A stretch of 64,000 bases of DNA from Martelella mediterranea DSM 17316 (GCF_002043005.1 NZ_CP020330.1:2374001-2438000), one strand, 5' to 3'. Positions 1 to 9,333 are shown, numbered from the stretch's first letter. Numbers and translations: made by a program. Notes: a model not told the origin generated them from the letters alone.

Positions 1-252
1 ATCACGATTGCAGTTGTTGCGCTGATGGCGCTTTCCCTTAGCTCCTGCGGACGACGCGGGCCGCTGGAAGTGCCGCCGCCCACGCCCGAACAGCAGGCGC
101 GCGCCGCGAAGACGCAATCCGAACCGACCATCCGGCTTGCCCCCAATGACAAACCGATCGTGTTCGACGGCTCGGGCGACGATGTCATCAATGCCGGGCC
201 GGATGCCGCCGTCGACGGCGAGCCCTTCCTTCTCGATCCACTGCTTAACTGA
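1..252 (+). CDS. lptM: LptM-like small lipoprotein (5' end outside window)
   Basis: The frame is open from the first base, so the gene starts upstream of the window; the ATG at 25 is internal to the signal peptide. The visible N-terminus is hydrophobic and ends in a lipobox (LSSC, cysteine at codon 16 of the visible frame), followed by GRRGPLEVPPP. This Cys-Gly-x-x-Gly-Pro-Leu pattern is typical of the LptM/YifL family of small outer-membrane lipoproteins that assist assembly of the LPS translocon LptD-LptE. It lies 12 bp upstream of lysA, the usual proteobacterial order. The product would be anchored in the outer membrane facing the periplasm. The assignment rests on the lipobox motif and the neighbour. 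Confidence 0.75.
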   Translation: MTIAVVALMALSLSSCGRRGPLEVPPPTPEQQARAAKTQSEPTIRLAPNDKPIVFDGSGDDVINAGPDAAVDGEPFLLDPLLN

Positions 253-264
253 CGCAGGCCAGAC

Positions 265-1527
265 GTGAACCATTTCGAATATCGCGACGGCGTTCTCCAT
301 GCCGAGGGCGTTTCCATTCCGGCGATCGCGGCGGCCGTCGGCACGCCGTTCTATTGCTATTCCACCGCCACCTTCACGCGCCATTACAAGGTCTTCGCCG
401 AAGCCTTCGCGGGCACCGATGCGCTGGTCTGCTACGCGGTCAAGGCCAATTCCAACCAGGCCGTGCTGAAGACGCTCGCAAACCTCGGCGCCGGCATGGA
501 CGTGGTGTCGGAAGGCGAATTGCGCCGTGCGCTCGCCGCCGGGGTTCCGGCCGAAAAGATCGTGTTTTCCGGCGTCGGCAAGACCGTGCGCGAGATCGAT
601 TTCGCGCTCGATGCCGGCATCTACTGCTTCAATGTCGAATCCGAGCCTGAACTGGAGGTGCTGAACGCGCGCGCCATGGCAAAGGGCGTTGTCGCCCCGG
701 TCTCCTTCCGCATCAATCCGGATGTGGATGCGAAGACCCATGCGAAGATCTCCACCGGCAAGAAGGAAAACAAGTTCGGCATCGCGTTTTCGCGCGCCCA
801 TGATGTCTATGCCCATGCGGCGAGCCTGAAGGGCATTCGCGTGACCGGCATCGACATGCATATCGGCAGCCAGATCACCGAGCTTTCGCCGTTCCGCGAT
901 GCCTTTCGGCTGATGCGCGAGCTGGTCACGGAGCTGCGCACGGCCGGCCACGAAATCGACCATGTCGATGTCGGCGGCGGGCTCGGCATTCCCTATCAGT
1001 TCGACAACAACCCGCCGCCGGAGCCGCTCGCCTATGCCAGCGTCATCCGCGAGGAACTGGCGGGGCTCGACTGCCGGATCGTGGCCGAGCCGGGGCGGAT
1101 GATCGCGGGCAATGCCGGCATCTTCGTCACCGAGGTTCTGTATGTGAAGGACGCCGAGGCGAAGAGCTTCGTCATCGTCGACGGGGCGATGAACGATCTG
1201 ATCCGCCCGACGCTCTATGACGCCTGGCACGATATCCGCCCGGTGGTGCTGAAGCCCGGGGCGGAGCGGATGACCGCCGATGTCGTCGGCCCGGTCTGCG
1301 AGACCGGCGATTACCTGGCGCTGTCGCGCGAGATGCCGCGCCCCGAACCCGGCGATCTGTTCGCGGTGATGACGGCGGGCGCCTATGGCGCGGTCCAGGC
1401 CGGCACCTACAATACCCGCCTTCTGGTGCCGGAAGTGCTGGTTGATGGCGACCGCTTTCACGTGGTGCGTCCGCGCGGCAGCTATGACGAACTGATCGGC
1501 CTCGACTCGCTGCCGGACTGGCTTTAG
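265..1527 (+). CDS. lysA: Diaminopimelate decarboxylase
   Basis: This PLP enzyme decarboxylates meso-2,6-diaminopimelate to L-lysine, the last step of lysine synthesis, in the cytoplasm. The 420-residue protein has the N-terminal alanine-racemase-like barrel with the PLP lysine in CYAVKANSN (Lys60), the HIGSQ segment, the glycine loop VGGGLGIPY, the phosphate-binding EPGR, and the C-terminal CETGDYLA and AGAYG motifs that complete the active site in the dimer. Length matches the family. The start is GTG at 265, 12 bp after the lipoprotein stop, so the two are probably co-transcribed. Confidence 0.97.
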   Translation: MNHFEYRDGVLHAEGVSIPAIAAAVGTPFYCYSTATFTRHYKVFAEAFAGTDALVCYAVKANSNQAVLKTLANLGAGMDVVSEGELRRALAAGVPAEKIVFSGVGKTVREIDFALDAGIYCFNVESEPELEVLNARAMAKGVVAPVSFRINPDVDAKTHAKISTGKKENKFGIAFSRAHDVYAHAASLKGIRVTGIDMHIGSQITELSPFRDAFRLMRELVTELRTAGHEIDHVDVGGGLGIPYQFDNNPPPEPLAYASVIREELAGLDCRIVAEPGRMIAGNAGIFVTEVLYVKDAEAKSFVIVDGAMNDLIRPTLYDAWHDIRPVVLKPGAERMTADVVGPVCETGDYLALSREMPRPEPGDLFAVMTAGAYGAVQAGTYNTRLLVPEVLVDGDRFHVVRPRGSYDELIGLDSLPDWL

Positions 1528-1629
1528 GCCGGTCGCGGGAATGTGAACCGGGAATTTGCCGGCCTCACCTCGCTATCGACACAAAGCGTGCTATTCTGAG
1601 GCCATCACGCCGCGCGACAACAGGGGCTC

Positions 1630-4167
1630 ATGACCGGGCAGAATCACACTGCGGGAAAACCCAAAGACGCTGTCGATGACGCGCTGACGCGCCGCATCCG
1701 CCGCAAGCGCGCGCTCACGCGTTTCAATCTCTTCGTTGAGTCTCTTGCGCCCCGGCTGTTGTGGCCGGCAGCGGTCGTGGCGCTTTATGTCGCGCTGTCC
1801 TGGCTCGGCGTGTTCCTGCTGCTGCCGTTTGCCGTCAGGATCGCGCTGCTGTTCTTCCTCGTCGCCGGTTTCGTCGTCAGCCTGTGGCCTCTGCGTCATC
1901 TGCGCATTCCCTCGGCCCACGCCGCCGAGCGGCGGCTGGAGGCGCATAACGCGCTTGCCCATCAGGCGATTTCGGTGCGCCTCGACCGGCCGGCGCGGCA
2001 AACGCCGGAGGCGATGGCGCTGTGGCAGGCCCATCAGCGCCGCATGGCCGAACGCCTGCTGGAGATCGACAGCGGCCTGCCGAAGCCGGACCTCGCCGCC
2101 GTCGACCCCTATGCGCTTCGCGCGGTTCCGGTTCTTTTGCTGTTCGTGGCGTGGTTCTATGCCGGTCCCGACAGCGCGTCGCGGCTTGCCGATGCCTTCG
2201 CGCCGCCTGCGGGCGAGGGTGAGACGCAGGTGGCGCTCCGATTCGATGCCTGGATTTCGCCGCCCGGCTATACTCGCAAGGCACCGGTCTATCTTCAGGC
2301 CGATGGGGAGGAGGCGATCACCGGCATTCCCGAGGGCTCGGTGCTGACCGTCCGGCTTTCCGGCGAGGGCGCGGACCAGCCGATCACCTTCACGCCCGAT
2401 AGCAGCGAAGAGGCCCAAGCGCCCGCCGAGGCCGAACAGGGGGCGCTCGCCAACAGCGCCAGTTTCTCGCTATCCTCCGGCGGTCGGCTGGAAGCGGCCG
2501 GGCGAAACTGGGAGATCACGGTCGATCCCGACGAAGCCCCGATGATTGCGTTCAAGGGCACGCCGAAGGCGGCGGCGAACGGGGCGCTGGAACTCGAATA
2601 CACCGTGACCGACGATTACGGGGTCACCCGCGCCCATGCCGAGATCGCGCCGGCCGGCGATGTCGATCCGCATGCCGAGCCGGTCTATCCGCTGCCGGAG
2701 TTTCCGCTCAACATGCCGGGGCGTTCGTCTGAGGATCATTCGGCCTTCACCAGCCGCAATCTGACGGAGCATCCGCTTTCCGGCAAACCGGTGACGATCA
2801 CGCTGATCGCCGAGGATGCGGCCGGACATGTCGGCAAAAGCCCGGCGCTGGAGATGGTGTTGCCGGAGCGCACCTTCCGCAACCTGCTTGCCGGTTCGGT
2901 GGCCGAGCAGCGCCAGATTTTCGCGCTCGACACACGCCGCATGCCGGAGGCGCTGCAATATAGCGCGGCGATCACGCTCAGGCCGGAGGAAACGATCCCG
3001 GACCTCACGCAATTCCTGCTGATCAAGTCGGCGCAGACCCGGATGGCGCTCGCCCATGACGATGACAGCTATCGCGATACAGCCGATTACATGTGGGATA
3101 TCGCCACCGGCATAGAGGACGGCGCGCTGTCGGATGCCGAGCGGCGGCTGCGCGAGGCGCAGGACGCGCTGAGCGAGGCGCTGGAGAATGGCGCTTCGGA
3201 TGCCGAGATCGCCCGGCTGATGCAGGAATTGCGCGAGGCGATGCAGCAATTCATGTCGGAAATGGCCCAGCGCATGCAGCCCTCCGAGCAGATGCCCGGC
3301 GACCAGCAGACGCTGCGCCAGCGCGATCTCGACAATCTTCTGAACCAGCTTGAAAACCTCGCCCGCTCCGGCAATCGCGATGCCGCCCAGCAGCTTCTGT
3401 CGGAATTGCAGCGGATGATGAACAATCTCCAGCCACCGTCTTCCACCGCCCAGCAGCAGGGCGGACAGCAGAATTCCGAGATGCGCCAACAGATCGACAA
3501 GCTCGGCGAACTGATCCAGGAACAGCAGCGGTTGATGAACGAGACCTTCGACCTCGATCAGCAATTGCAAGACCGGGAACGCTGGGGCGATCCGGAGCCT
3601 TCGCCCGGCGAGCAGGCGGAAGACGGCGAGAAAGCGCCCCGCGACATGACGGCGGAGGAGTTGCGCGAGGCGCTGAAACAGCTTCAGGAGCAGCAGCAGG
3701 GTTTGGCCGAGCAATTGTCCGAAATGCAGCAGAAGCTCTCCGAACTCGGCATGCCGCCGGCGGAAGGCTTCGATCAGGCCGGCGAGGCCATGGAAGGGGC
3801 AGCGGGCGCGCTCGGCGAGGGGGAGGGCTCCGCGGCCGTCGAGGGGCAGGGCAACGCGCTGGAGGCGCTGCGCCAGGGCGCGCAGCAGATGATGAATTCG
3901 ATGATGGCGCAGGGCCAGGGTCAGCAAGGGCAGGGCCCGGGCGGACAGACCGGCTGGGGCAACCAGGCCGGGCGCGATCCGCTTGGCCGCAATCAGGGGG
4001 CCGACGGGCTCGATTTCGGTGATAATGTCGATGTTCCCGACGAGATCACCGTTCAGCGCGCCCGCGAAATTCTCGACGCCATCCGCGAGCGGCTGAACGA
4101 ACAGGCCCCGCTGCCCTCCGAACCGCCTTATCTGGAGCGGCTTCTGGAACCCCAGTCACAGAACTGA
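1630..4167 (+). CDS. TIGR02302 family (DUF4175) membrane protein
   Basis: This 845-residue protein is of the alphaproteobacterial TIGR02302/DUF4175 family, whose function is not established. Three hydrophobic segments lie near the N-terminus (about residues 45-65, 67-90 and 165-180), followed by a long periplasmic-type region. From about residue 490 the sequence becomes Gln/Glu/Met-rich and helical, with many QQ, EQ and LQELREAMQQ-like stretches (probable coiled coils), then a Gly/Gln-rich low-complexity stretch (about 750-785). The C-terminus VDVPDEITVQRAREIL is characteristic of the family. It follows lysA, as in many Rhizobiales. The ATG at 1630 is preceded by a GGGG-containing ribosome site. 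Confidence 0.9.
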   Translation: MTGQNHTAGKPKDAVDDALTRRIRRKRALTRFNLFVESLAPRLLWPAAVVALYVALSWLGVFLLLPFAVRIALLFFLVAGFVVSLWPLRHLRIPSAHAAERRLEAHNALAHQAISVRLDRPARQTPEAMALWQAHQRRMAERLLEIDSGLPKPDLAAVDPYALRAVPVLLLFVAWFYAGPDSASRLADAFAPPAGEGETQVALRFDAWISPPGYTRKAPVYLQADGEEAITGIPEGSVLTVRLSGEGADQPITFTPDSSEEAQAPAEAEQGALANSASFSLSSGGRLEAAGRNWEITVDPDEAPMIAFKGTPKAAANGALELEYTVTDDYGVTRAHAEIAPAGDVDPHAEPVYPLPEFPLNMPGRSSEDHSAFTSRNLTEHPLSGKPVTITLIAEDAAGHVGKSPALEMVLPERTFRNLLAGSVAEQRQIFALDTRRMPEALQYSAAITLRPEETIPDLTQFLLIKSAQTRMALAHDDDSYRDTADYMWDIATGIEDGALSDAERRLREAQDALSEALENGASDAEIARLMQELREAMQQFMSEMAQRMQPSEQMPGDQQTLRQRDLDNLLNQLENLARSGNRDAAQQLLSELQRMMNNLQPPSSTAQQQGGQQNSEMRQQIDKLGELIQEQQRLMNETFDLDQQLQDRERWGDPEPSPGEQAEDGEKAPRDMTAEELREALKQLQEQQQGLAEQLSEMQQKLSELGMPPAEGFDQAGEAMEGAAGALGEGEGSAAVEGQGNALEALRQGAQQMMNSMMAQGQGQQGQGPGGQTGWGNQAGRDPLGRNQGADGLDFGDNVDVPDEITVQRAREILDAIRERLNEQAPLPSEPPYLERLLEPQSQN

Positions 4168-4260
4168 TTTTTGCTTCAATATGCCTTTAAAACGCACCCT
4201 TTCGGCGCCACTTGAATCAATGGCGCCCGCATCGGAGCGTCGGCATCAAGGAGTATCGTC

Positions 4261-5016
4261 ATGTCCAAGAGATTCGAAAACAAAACCATCATCGTGACCG
4301 GAGGCGCTTCCGGCATCGGCGAGGCCTGCGTACACCTTCTGGCGCGTGAAGGCGCCAATGTGGTTGTGGCCGATCTCAACGAGGACCATGCGAAGAAAAC
4401 CGTCGCCGATGTCGAGCAATCCGGCGGCAAGGCAGCCGCTTTCGCTGTTGACGTGAGCGACCCGAAGGCCGTGGAAGCCATGGTCAAATTCGCTGTCGAG
4501 ACATTCGGCGGACTTTATGGCGCGGTCAATAATGCCGGCATTGGCGGCCCTTCGGCTCCGATCGGCGATTACGACATCGACGCATGGCACAAGGTGCTGA
4601 ATGTCGACCTGCACTCCGTCTTCTATTGCATGAAATACGAACTGGCGGCTATCGAGGCATCGGGCGGCGGGTCGATTGTCAACATGTCGTCAATTCTGGG
4701 AACCAACGGGTTTTCGACGGCGCCTGCTTATGTGGCCTCGAAACACGCCGTGGTCGGCATGACGAAATCGGCGGCGCTGGAATATTCCAAGCGCGGTATC
4801 CGCGTCAATGCCGTCGGCCCCGGCTTCATCCGCACCCCGCTGCTTGACGAAAACCTGGAGCCGGAGGATATCGAAGGCCTCGTCGCGCTCCACCCGATCG
4901 GCCGGCTCGGCAAATCCGAGGAGGTCGCCACCCTGACGGCCTTCCTGCTCTCTGAAGACGCCTCCTTCGTCACGGGCAGCTATCATCTGGTGGATGGCGG
5001 CTACGCCGCGCAGTGA
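4261..5016 (+). CDS. SDR family NAD(P)-dependent oxidoreductase
   Basis: A classical short-chain dehydrogenase/reductase of 251 residues. The Rossmann cofactor motif TGGASGIG sits at residues 13-20, NNAG follows strand 4, and catalytic Ser and Tyr-x-x-x-Lys lie in SSILGTNG and YVASK. The acidic VVVADLNE after strand 2 favours NAD(H). The C-terminal FVTGSYHLVDGGYAAQ is the usual SDR ending. The substrate cannot be read from the sequence. The gene stands alone between the TIGR02302 gene and a strong terminator. The AAGGAG at 4249-4254 gives a good ribosome site 6 bp before the ATG. Confidence 0.92.
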   Translation: MSKRFENKTIIVTGGASGIGEACVHLLAREGANVVVADLNEDHAKKTVADVEQSGGKAAAFAVDVSDPKAVEAMVKFAVETFGGLYGAVNNAGIGGPSAPIGDYDIDAWHKVLNVDLHSVFYCMKYELAAIEASGGGSIVNMSSILGTNGFSTAPAYVASKHAVVGMTKSAALEYSKRGIRVNAVGPGFIRTPLLDENLEPEDIEGLVALHPIGRLGKSEEVATLTAFLLSEDASFVTGSYHLVDGGYAAQ

Positions 5017-5023
5017 GGCAAGC

Positions 5024-5058
5024 AAAAGGCCGTTGCCCTCCGCGGGCAGCGGCCTTTT
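5024..5058 (+). terminator. Rho-independent terminator after the SDR gene
   Basis: A long stem AAAAGGCCGTTGCCC / GGGCAGCGGCCTTTT with a 5-base loop (TCCGC) and one G-T pair, flanked by A and T runs on both sides. It lies 8 bp after the SDR stop and 28 bp before the stop of the convergent response-regulator gene, so it can work in both directions. Confidence 0.85.
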
Positions 5059-5085
5059 CAAAACTGCGGCGGTTGTAGCCCGGCT

Positions 5086-5445
5086 TTATGCCGCCAGCGC
5101 GCGAGCAACGGCCTTGCGGATATCGGGCAGCGCGAAGGGTTTGGAGACCACGTCGACGATCTTTTCCATCAGGTCGTCGGCGCGTTCGCGCTGTTCGGCA
5201 AAGCCGGTCATCAGCAGGATCTTGGTGCGCGGATGGTCGTGCGCGGTGGCGTGCGCCAGCGCGATGCCGTCCATGATCGGCATGCGGACATCGGAGAGCA
5301 GAAGGTCGTAGTGGCTTTCGCTCAGGAGTTCGAGCCCCTCGGCGCCATCGCAGGCTTCTACCGTCTCATGCCCGTCGAGCCGCAAGGCGCGGGCGACAAA
5401 CATACGCAGCGATGCCTCGTCTTCGGTGATCAGAATCCTCGCCAT
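5086..5445 (-). CDS. Single-domain response regulator, CpdR-like
   Basis: A stand-alone receiver domain of 119 residues with no output domain. Acidic pocket DE (ITEDE), the phospho-acceptor Asp in LLLSDVRMP, the conserved Thr in LLMTGF and the Lys in VVSKPF are all present. In alphaproteobacteria, single receivers that begin MARIL.EDE (CpdR group) are phosphorylated by the CckA-ChpT relay and control ClpXP proteolysis of cell-cycle proteins; assignment to that group is by resemblance. I chose the ATG at 5445 because the receiver fold begins there; an upstream in-frame ATG at 5514 would add 23 atypical residues. Confidence 0.85.
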   Translation of the reverse strand: MARILITEDEASLRMFVARALRLDGHETVEACDGAEGLELLSESHYDLLLSDVRMPIMDGIALAHATAHDHPRTKILLMTGFAEQRERADDLMEKIVDVVSKPFALPDIRKAVARALAA

Positions 5446-5607
5446 GGCGCTATCCAGTTCTCTCTGTCTTTCAAAACCCGTATTGCAAACCTGTTGTTCC
5501 AGGCTTTGTTGCAATGGAGATGACCAGAACTTTCCTAGCGAGAGGTAAACATCGAAATGTGGCGGTTTATGTAGTTAACAAGCTGTTCGGACTGTATTTA
5601 TGCTTGA

Positions 5608-6150
5608 TTAAGCATCCCCGGTCACCACGCCGACGAAAGGAAGCTCGCGGAAGGCATAGGCGACGTCCATACCGTAGCCGACAACGAACTTGTCGGGGCA
5701 GCGGAAACCGGCGTAATCCGCCTCAAGCGCTTCCTCGCGCTTGTTCTGCTTGTCGAGAAGAACGGCGACCGAAACATTGGCCGCGCCGCGCTCCAGCATC
5801 AGTTCGCGGGCGAAACGCAGCGTGCGGCCCGATTCGAGAATGTCGTCGATCAGCAGGATGTCGCGGCCCTCGACCTCGCTGTCGATATCCTTGACCATCC
5901 GCACGGACTTGCCGACCGTGCCGGTGCCATAGCTCGACAGCGTCATGAATTCGACTTCCGGCGCGAGGCCGACCTTGTGCAGCGCGCGGATCAGGTCGGC
6001 GGCGAACACGAAGGAGCCCTTCAGGATCGCGATCACCAGAAGGTCCTGCGACGGGCCGCTGGCAATCTCGCGGGCGAGCTCCTCATTGCGCGCGGCAATT
6101 TCCTCGGGCGAGAACAGAACTTCGATCTTTTTGCCGCGGACGACATGCAT
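5608..6150 (-). CDS. hpt: Hypoxanthine phosphoribosyltransferase
   Basis: A purine-salvage enzyme that transfers phosphoribose from PRPP to hypoxanthine or guanine, giving IMP or GMP, in the cytoplasm. The 180-residue length is normal for the bacterial family. The PRPP-binding signature with paired acidic residues is seen in ILLIDDILESGRTL, the early basic/acidic loop in AILKGSFVFAADL, and the base-binding region in CPDKFVVGYGMD. GGGAG lies 8-12 bp upstream of the ATG. It is divergent from ftsE across a 241-bp gap. Confidence 0.96.
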   Translation of the reverse strand: MHVVRGKKIEVLFSPEEIAARNEELAREIASGPSQDLLVIAILKGSFVFAADLIRALHKVGLAPEVEFMTLSSYGTGTVGKSVRMVKDIDSEVEGRDILLIDDILESGRTLRFARELMLERGAANVSVAVLLDKQNKREEALEADYAGFRCPDKFVVGYGMDVAYAFRELPFVGVVTGDA

Positions 6151-6391
6151 GGCGCGCTCCCTTGCCTCCAGCGCTGAGCCGTAAGGGCCGGAAACGCCGT
6201 ATATGTTTGAAGATGGCCGGTTTTACTGGGTTTGGCCGGGCGGGGCAATCGCAAGGCCGGGCGCAACCGCGCCTTGAGGCCAAAACGCCGTGGATATCCG
6301 CCAAAATCGCATAACTTGCGGCCTGTTCACGACCTGTTATTCATAATCGCGGATAATGGAAGGGATCGAACGACGAGGACAGTATCAGGGC

Positions 6392-7057
6392 ATGGCACTG
6401 ATTCAGTTTGAAAATGTTGGCCTGCGCTATGGAATGGGCCCGGAAGTCTTGCGCGACATGACCTTCGACATTCCAAGGAACTCCTTCCAGTTCCTGACCG
6501 GCCCGTCCGGGGCGGGCAAGACCACGCTGCTCAGGCTGATGCTGATGGCGCTGCAGCCGACGCGCGGCCTGATCCGCCTGTTCGGCCGCGATGTCGCCGT
6601 CATTCCGCACAAGGAACTGCCGATGCTGCGCCGCCGGGTCGGCATCGTGTTTCAGGATTTCCGCCTGCTCGACCATATGACGACCTATGAGAACGTCGCG
6701 CTGCCGCTCCGGGTGCGCGGCAAGGACGAGGTCTCCTACCGCAATGATGTGATCGAACTCCTGAAATGGGTCGGGCTCGGCGAACGGCTCCATGCCCGCC
6801 CGCCGGTGCTGTCCGGCGGCGAGAAGCAGCGCGTGGCAATCGCCCGCGCGCTGATCGACCAGCCGGAAGTGCTGCTCGCCGACGAGCCCACCGGCAATGT
6901 CGATCCGCCGATGGCGCGGCGTATCCTGAGCCTGCTGGTGGAGCTCAACCGGCTGGGCACCGCCGTTGTCATCGCCACCCATGATATCGCGCTGATGGAC
7001 CGCTATAATGCGCGCCGGATGATCCTTTCGGAAGGAAGGCTCGATATTCATGACTAG
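6392..7057 (+). CDS. ftsE: Cell division ATP-binding protein FtsE
   Basis: ABC ATPase that partners FtsX at the septum and couples ATP hydrolysis to activation of peptidoglycan hydrolases. The 221-residue protein has Walker A GPSGAGKTT (37-45), the Q-loop in VFQDFRLL, the ABC signature LSGGEKQR, Walker B VLLADEPTGNVD and the switch His in ATHD. I placed the start at 6392 (MALIQFENV), matching the family; an in-frame ATG at 6356 would add 12 residues. Its end overlaps ftsX by 8 bp (ATGACTAG), indicating translational coupling. Confidence 0.97.
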   Translation: MALIQFENVGLRYGMGPEVLRDMTFDIPRNSFQFLTGPSGAGKTTLLRLMLMALQPTRGLIRLFGRDVAVIPHKELPMLRRRVGIVFQDFRLLDHMTTYENVALPLRVRGKDEVSYRNDVIELLKWVGLGERLHARPPVLSGGEKQRVAIARALIDQPEVLLADEPTGNVDPPMARRILSLLVELNRLGTAVVIATHDIALMDRYNARRMILSEGRLDIHD

Positions 7058-8501
7058 GCCGCCCCGCTCGCTTCGCGATCCCCGCATCGAGGAAAGAGAA
7101 CGCGCCGAACGACGCCTTGCCGAACAGCGCGCGGAGGAAGAACGCCTCCTTGAAGCGCGGCGGCTGGAGGAAATCCGCCAGCAGCAGGAGGAGGTCGCGC
7201 GACGCCAGGCGGAACAGCAGCGCCAGCTTGCGCAGCGCCGCGCGGAGGAACTGGAGAAGCGGCGCGCGAAGGAGCGCGAGGCGGCGCGACAGCAAGAGAC
7301 CCGGCGGGTAGAGGCCGAGCGGGCCGAAGAGGCCCGGCGGGCGGCGCAGGCGCGGCAGAAGGCAACAAGCCCGACGCCCGCATTCCGGTCGCGCGCTAAC
7401 CCCGTGCCGCAAGGGCAGGAGACGCCGGTTGCGCGGCGCGCCGAGCCGTCCCGTCCGGGCGCTGCTCCATCCTCGGAGCCCACATCGACGAAGGCGCGGA
7501 CCCCGCGTCCAGCCCCCGGCTCCAAGTCCGGCGGCAAGACCCGCTTTCAGCCCGCGCGCCAGGCACCGCGCAAGCCGACGCCGATCGTGCCGCCCTCCAA
7601 TGTCCAGACGCGGGCGTTGATGGCCGTGGTGACGATCATGGCGTTTCTCGCCTGCCTGACGCTCGGCGCCGTCTCGATGGTGCGCGCGACGGCTGAAAGC
7701 TGGCAGGGCGGCATCTCGCGCGAGGTCACGATCCAGATCAAGCCGCGCGAGGGCCGCGACATGAACCAGGCGCTGCTGAACGCGCGCGACGTGGCGCTCC
7801 AGTTTGTCGGTACGCTGGACGGAAGGGTGGTCGATGAGGCGGCAACCGAGCGGCTCCTGGAGCCGTGGCTCGGCACCGGGCTTGATTTCGACATGCTGCC
7901 GGTGCCGCGGCTGGTGATCGTCACCATCGACGAGAACAATCCGCCCGATTTTACGGCCATGGCCGCGGCGCTGCAAAAGGCGGTGCCGGGCGCATCGCTT
8001 GACGATCATCGCGCCTGGGTGAGCCGGTTGTCGGCGATGGCGGACGCCACCACCACGATCGGCGTTTCGATCATGGCGCTGGTGTTTTCGGCCATGGTGC
8101 TGACGGTGGTTTTCGCCACGCGCGGCGCGCTTGCCGGCAGTCGCGATATCGTCGAGGTTCTGCATTTCGTCGGCGCGGAAGCCTCGTTCGTCGCCCGCCA
8201 GTTCCAGCGCCATTTCCTCAATGTCGCGCTCAAGGGCGCGTTTCTCGGCGGGGCGCTGGCCTGCCTGTTTTTCGTGCTGGCGCGGTTCTGGCAGCGGCGC
8301 TATCTGGCGACCCCTGGCGCGGACCAGACCACGGCGCTGTTCGGCACGATCTCGATCGGCTGGGGCGCCTATTTCGGCATCCTGCTCACCATCGTCGCGA
8401 TCGCCGGTCTGACGGCGCTGACGACGCGGCTGACGGTGATCAGGACAATCCGCGAGATCGACATCGTGCGCTCGGACCCGGAGCGGAGCGATACGGGCTG
8501 A
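7050..8501 (+). CDS. ftsX: Cell division protein FtsX with long N-terminal coiled-coil extension
   Basis: Membrane partner of FtsE. The C-terminal ~300 residues are normal FtsX: first membrane segment at about 190-212 (ALMAVVTIMAFLACLTLGAV), an extracytoplasmic domain beginning SREVTIQIKP, then three more membrane segments, ending at residue 483. What is unusual is the N-terminus. Residues about 12-112 are almost entirely Glu, Arg, Gln, Ala and Leu (ERERAERRLAEQRAEEERL and similar), a predicted charged coiled coil. Residues about 113-188 are a Pro/Arg/Ser-rich linker. Most FtsX proteins are about 300-330 residues, so this one carries about 150-185 extra cytoplasmic residues. Translation is coupled to ftsE by an 8-bp overlap, which fixes the start. 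Confidence 0.93.
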   Translation: MTRPPRSLRDPRIEERERAERRLAEQRAEEERLLEARRLEEIRQQQEEVARRQAEQQRQLAQRRAEELEKRRAKEREAARQQETRRVEAERAEEARRAAQARQKATSPTPAFRSRANPVPQGQETPVARRAEPSRPGAAPSSEPTSTKARTPRPAPGSKSGGKTRFQPARQAPRKPTPIVPPSNVQTRALMAVVTIMAFLACLTLGAVSMVRATAESWQGGISREVTIQIKPREGRDMNQALLNARDVALQFVGTLDGRVVDEAATERLLEPWLGTGLDFDMLPVPRLVIVTIDENNPPDFTAMAAALQKAVPGASLDDHRAWVSRLSAMADATTTIGVSIMALVFSAMVLTVVFATRGALAGSRDIVEVLHFVGAEASFVARQFQRHFLNVALKGAFLGGALACLFFVLARFWQRRYLATPGADQTTALFGTISIGWGAYFGILLTIVAIAGLTALTTRLTVIRTIREIDIVRSDPERSDTG

Positions 8502-8655
8502 TTTTTTCGAATTGCTTCTCCGACCTGACGCCTGAATTTCAACTCTATTTCCTGTGTTGTATAGGTTGGCGGGTCAACCGTCTGATTCGGACGGTTTCAC
8601 AAACATTCAGAGAACGACCCCGCGAGCCGGGCGCAGAACTGGAAATGGATCGGGC

Positions 8656-9333
8656 ATGGCGGAAAGGGAGCGCAAGCCGCATGGCAAAGGCGGCAGCGAA
8701 CGCGGGACGCGGCGTTCTGCCGCCGGCCGTCTCGCGCGCCTTGTCGCCTTCCTGCTTCTTTTGATCGTGCTGGTGTTCGGCGGCGGTTTTGTGGCGTTCT
8801 GCTACAACGCGCTGACCGCAAGACCGCCGCAGATTTACGAGACCGATGCGATCGTGGTGCTTACCGGCGGCTCGCGCCGGATCGAGGAAGCGTTCGCGCT
8901 GCTGGAGGCCGGCGCGGGCGAGCGGCTGCTGATCTCCGGCGTCAATCCCTCGACCACGCCCGAGAGCATCCTCAACGTGATCGGCGGCGACAGCCAGCTT
9001 TTCGAATGCTGCGTCGATGTCGGCTATGAGGCGCTGGATACCTACGGCAATGCCGTTGAAACCCGCAAATGGATCGAGGAGCACGACTACCGGCGCATTC
9101 TCGTCGTCACCAGCGCCTACCACATGCAGCGCGGTCTTTTCGAGCTCAGGCATATCGATCCGGATACCGTTTTCGTCGGCTATCCGGTGCCGTTCAGCGA
9201 CCAGGATGCGTCGTGGCGGCAGAGCCTTCGCTATCTGAGGATTCTCGGCTCCGAATACATGAAATTTCTCGGCGCTCACCTGCGCGCCGAGACCGGGCTT
9301 TCGGCGCTTGCGCCGGCCGGGGAGGGGAATTGA
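8656..9333 (+). CDS. YdcF family (DUF218) membrane-anchored protein
   Basis: A 225-residue protein with a basic N-terminus, one membrane segment (LVAFLLLLIVLVFGGGFVAF, about residues 29-48), then the DUF218/YdcF domain. Family marks visible are DAIVVLTGGSRRIEEA, the LLISGVN strand, the conserved TYGNAVETRKWIEE helix and VVTSAYHMQRGLFEL. Members such as SanA and ElyC act in envelope integrity and peptidoglycan/ECA metabolism, but the exact reaction here is unknown. The start at 8656 (MAERERKP) is preferred over 8554, which adds 34 residues of low quality. The stop overlaps the plsC start by one base (TGATG). Confidence 0.88.
   Translation: MAERERKPHGKGGSERGTRRSAAGRLARLVAFLLLLIVLVFGGGFVAFCYNALTARPPQIYETDAIVVLTGGSRRIEEAFALLEAGAGERLLISGVNPSTTPESILNVIGGDSQLFECCVDVGYEALDTYGNAVETRKWIEEHDYRRILVVTSAYHMQRGLFELRHIDPDTVFVGYPVPFSDQDASWRQSLRYLRILGSEYMKFLGAHLRAETGLSALAPAGEGN

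Noticed and set aside
2470..3927. 485-codon minus-strand frame over the TIGR02302 gene
   Set aside because: Leu/Arg/His-rich antisense of a Gln/Glu-rich coding region; no independent support.
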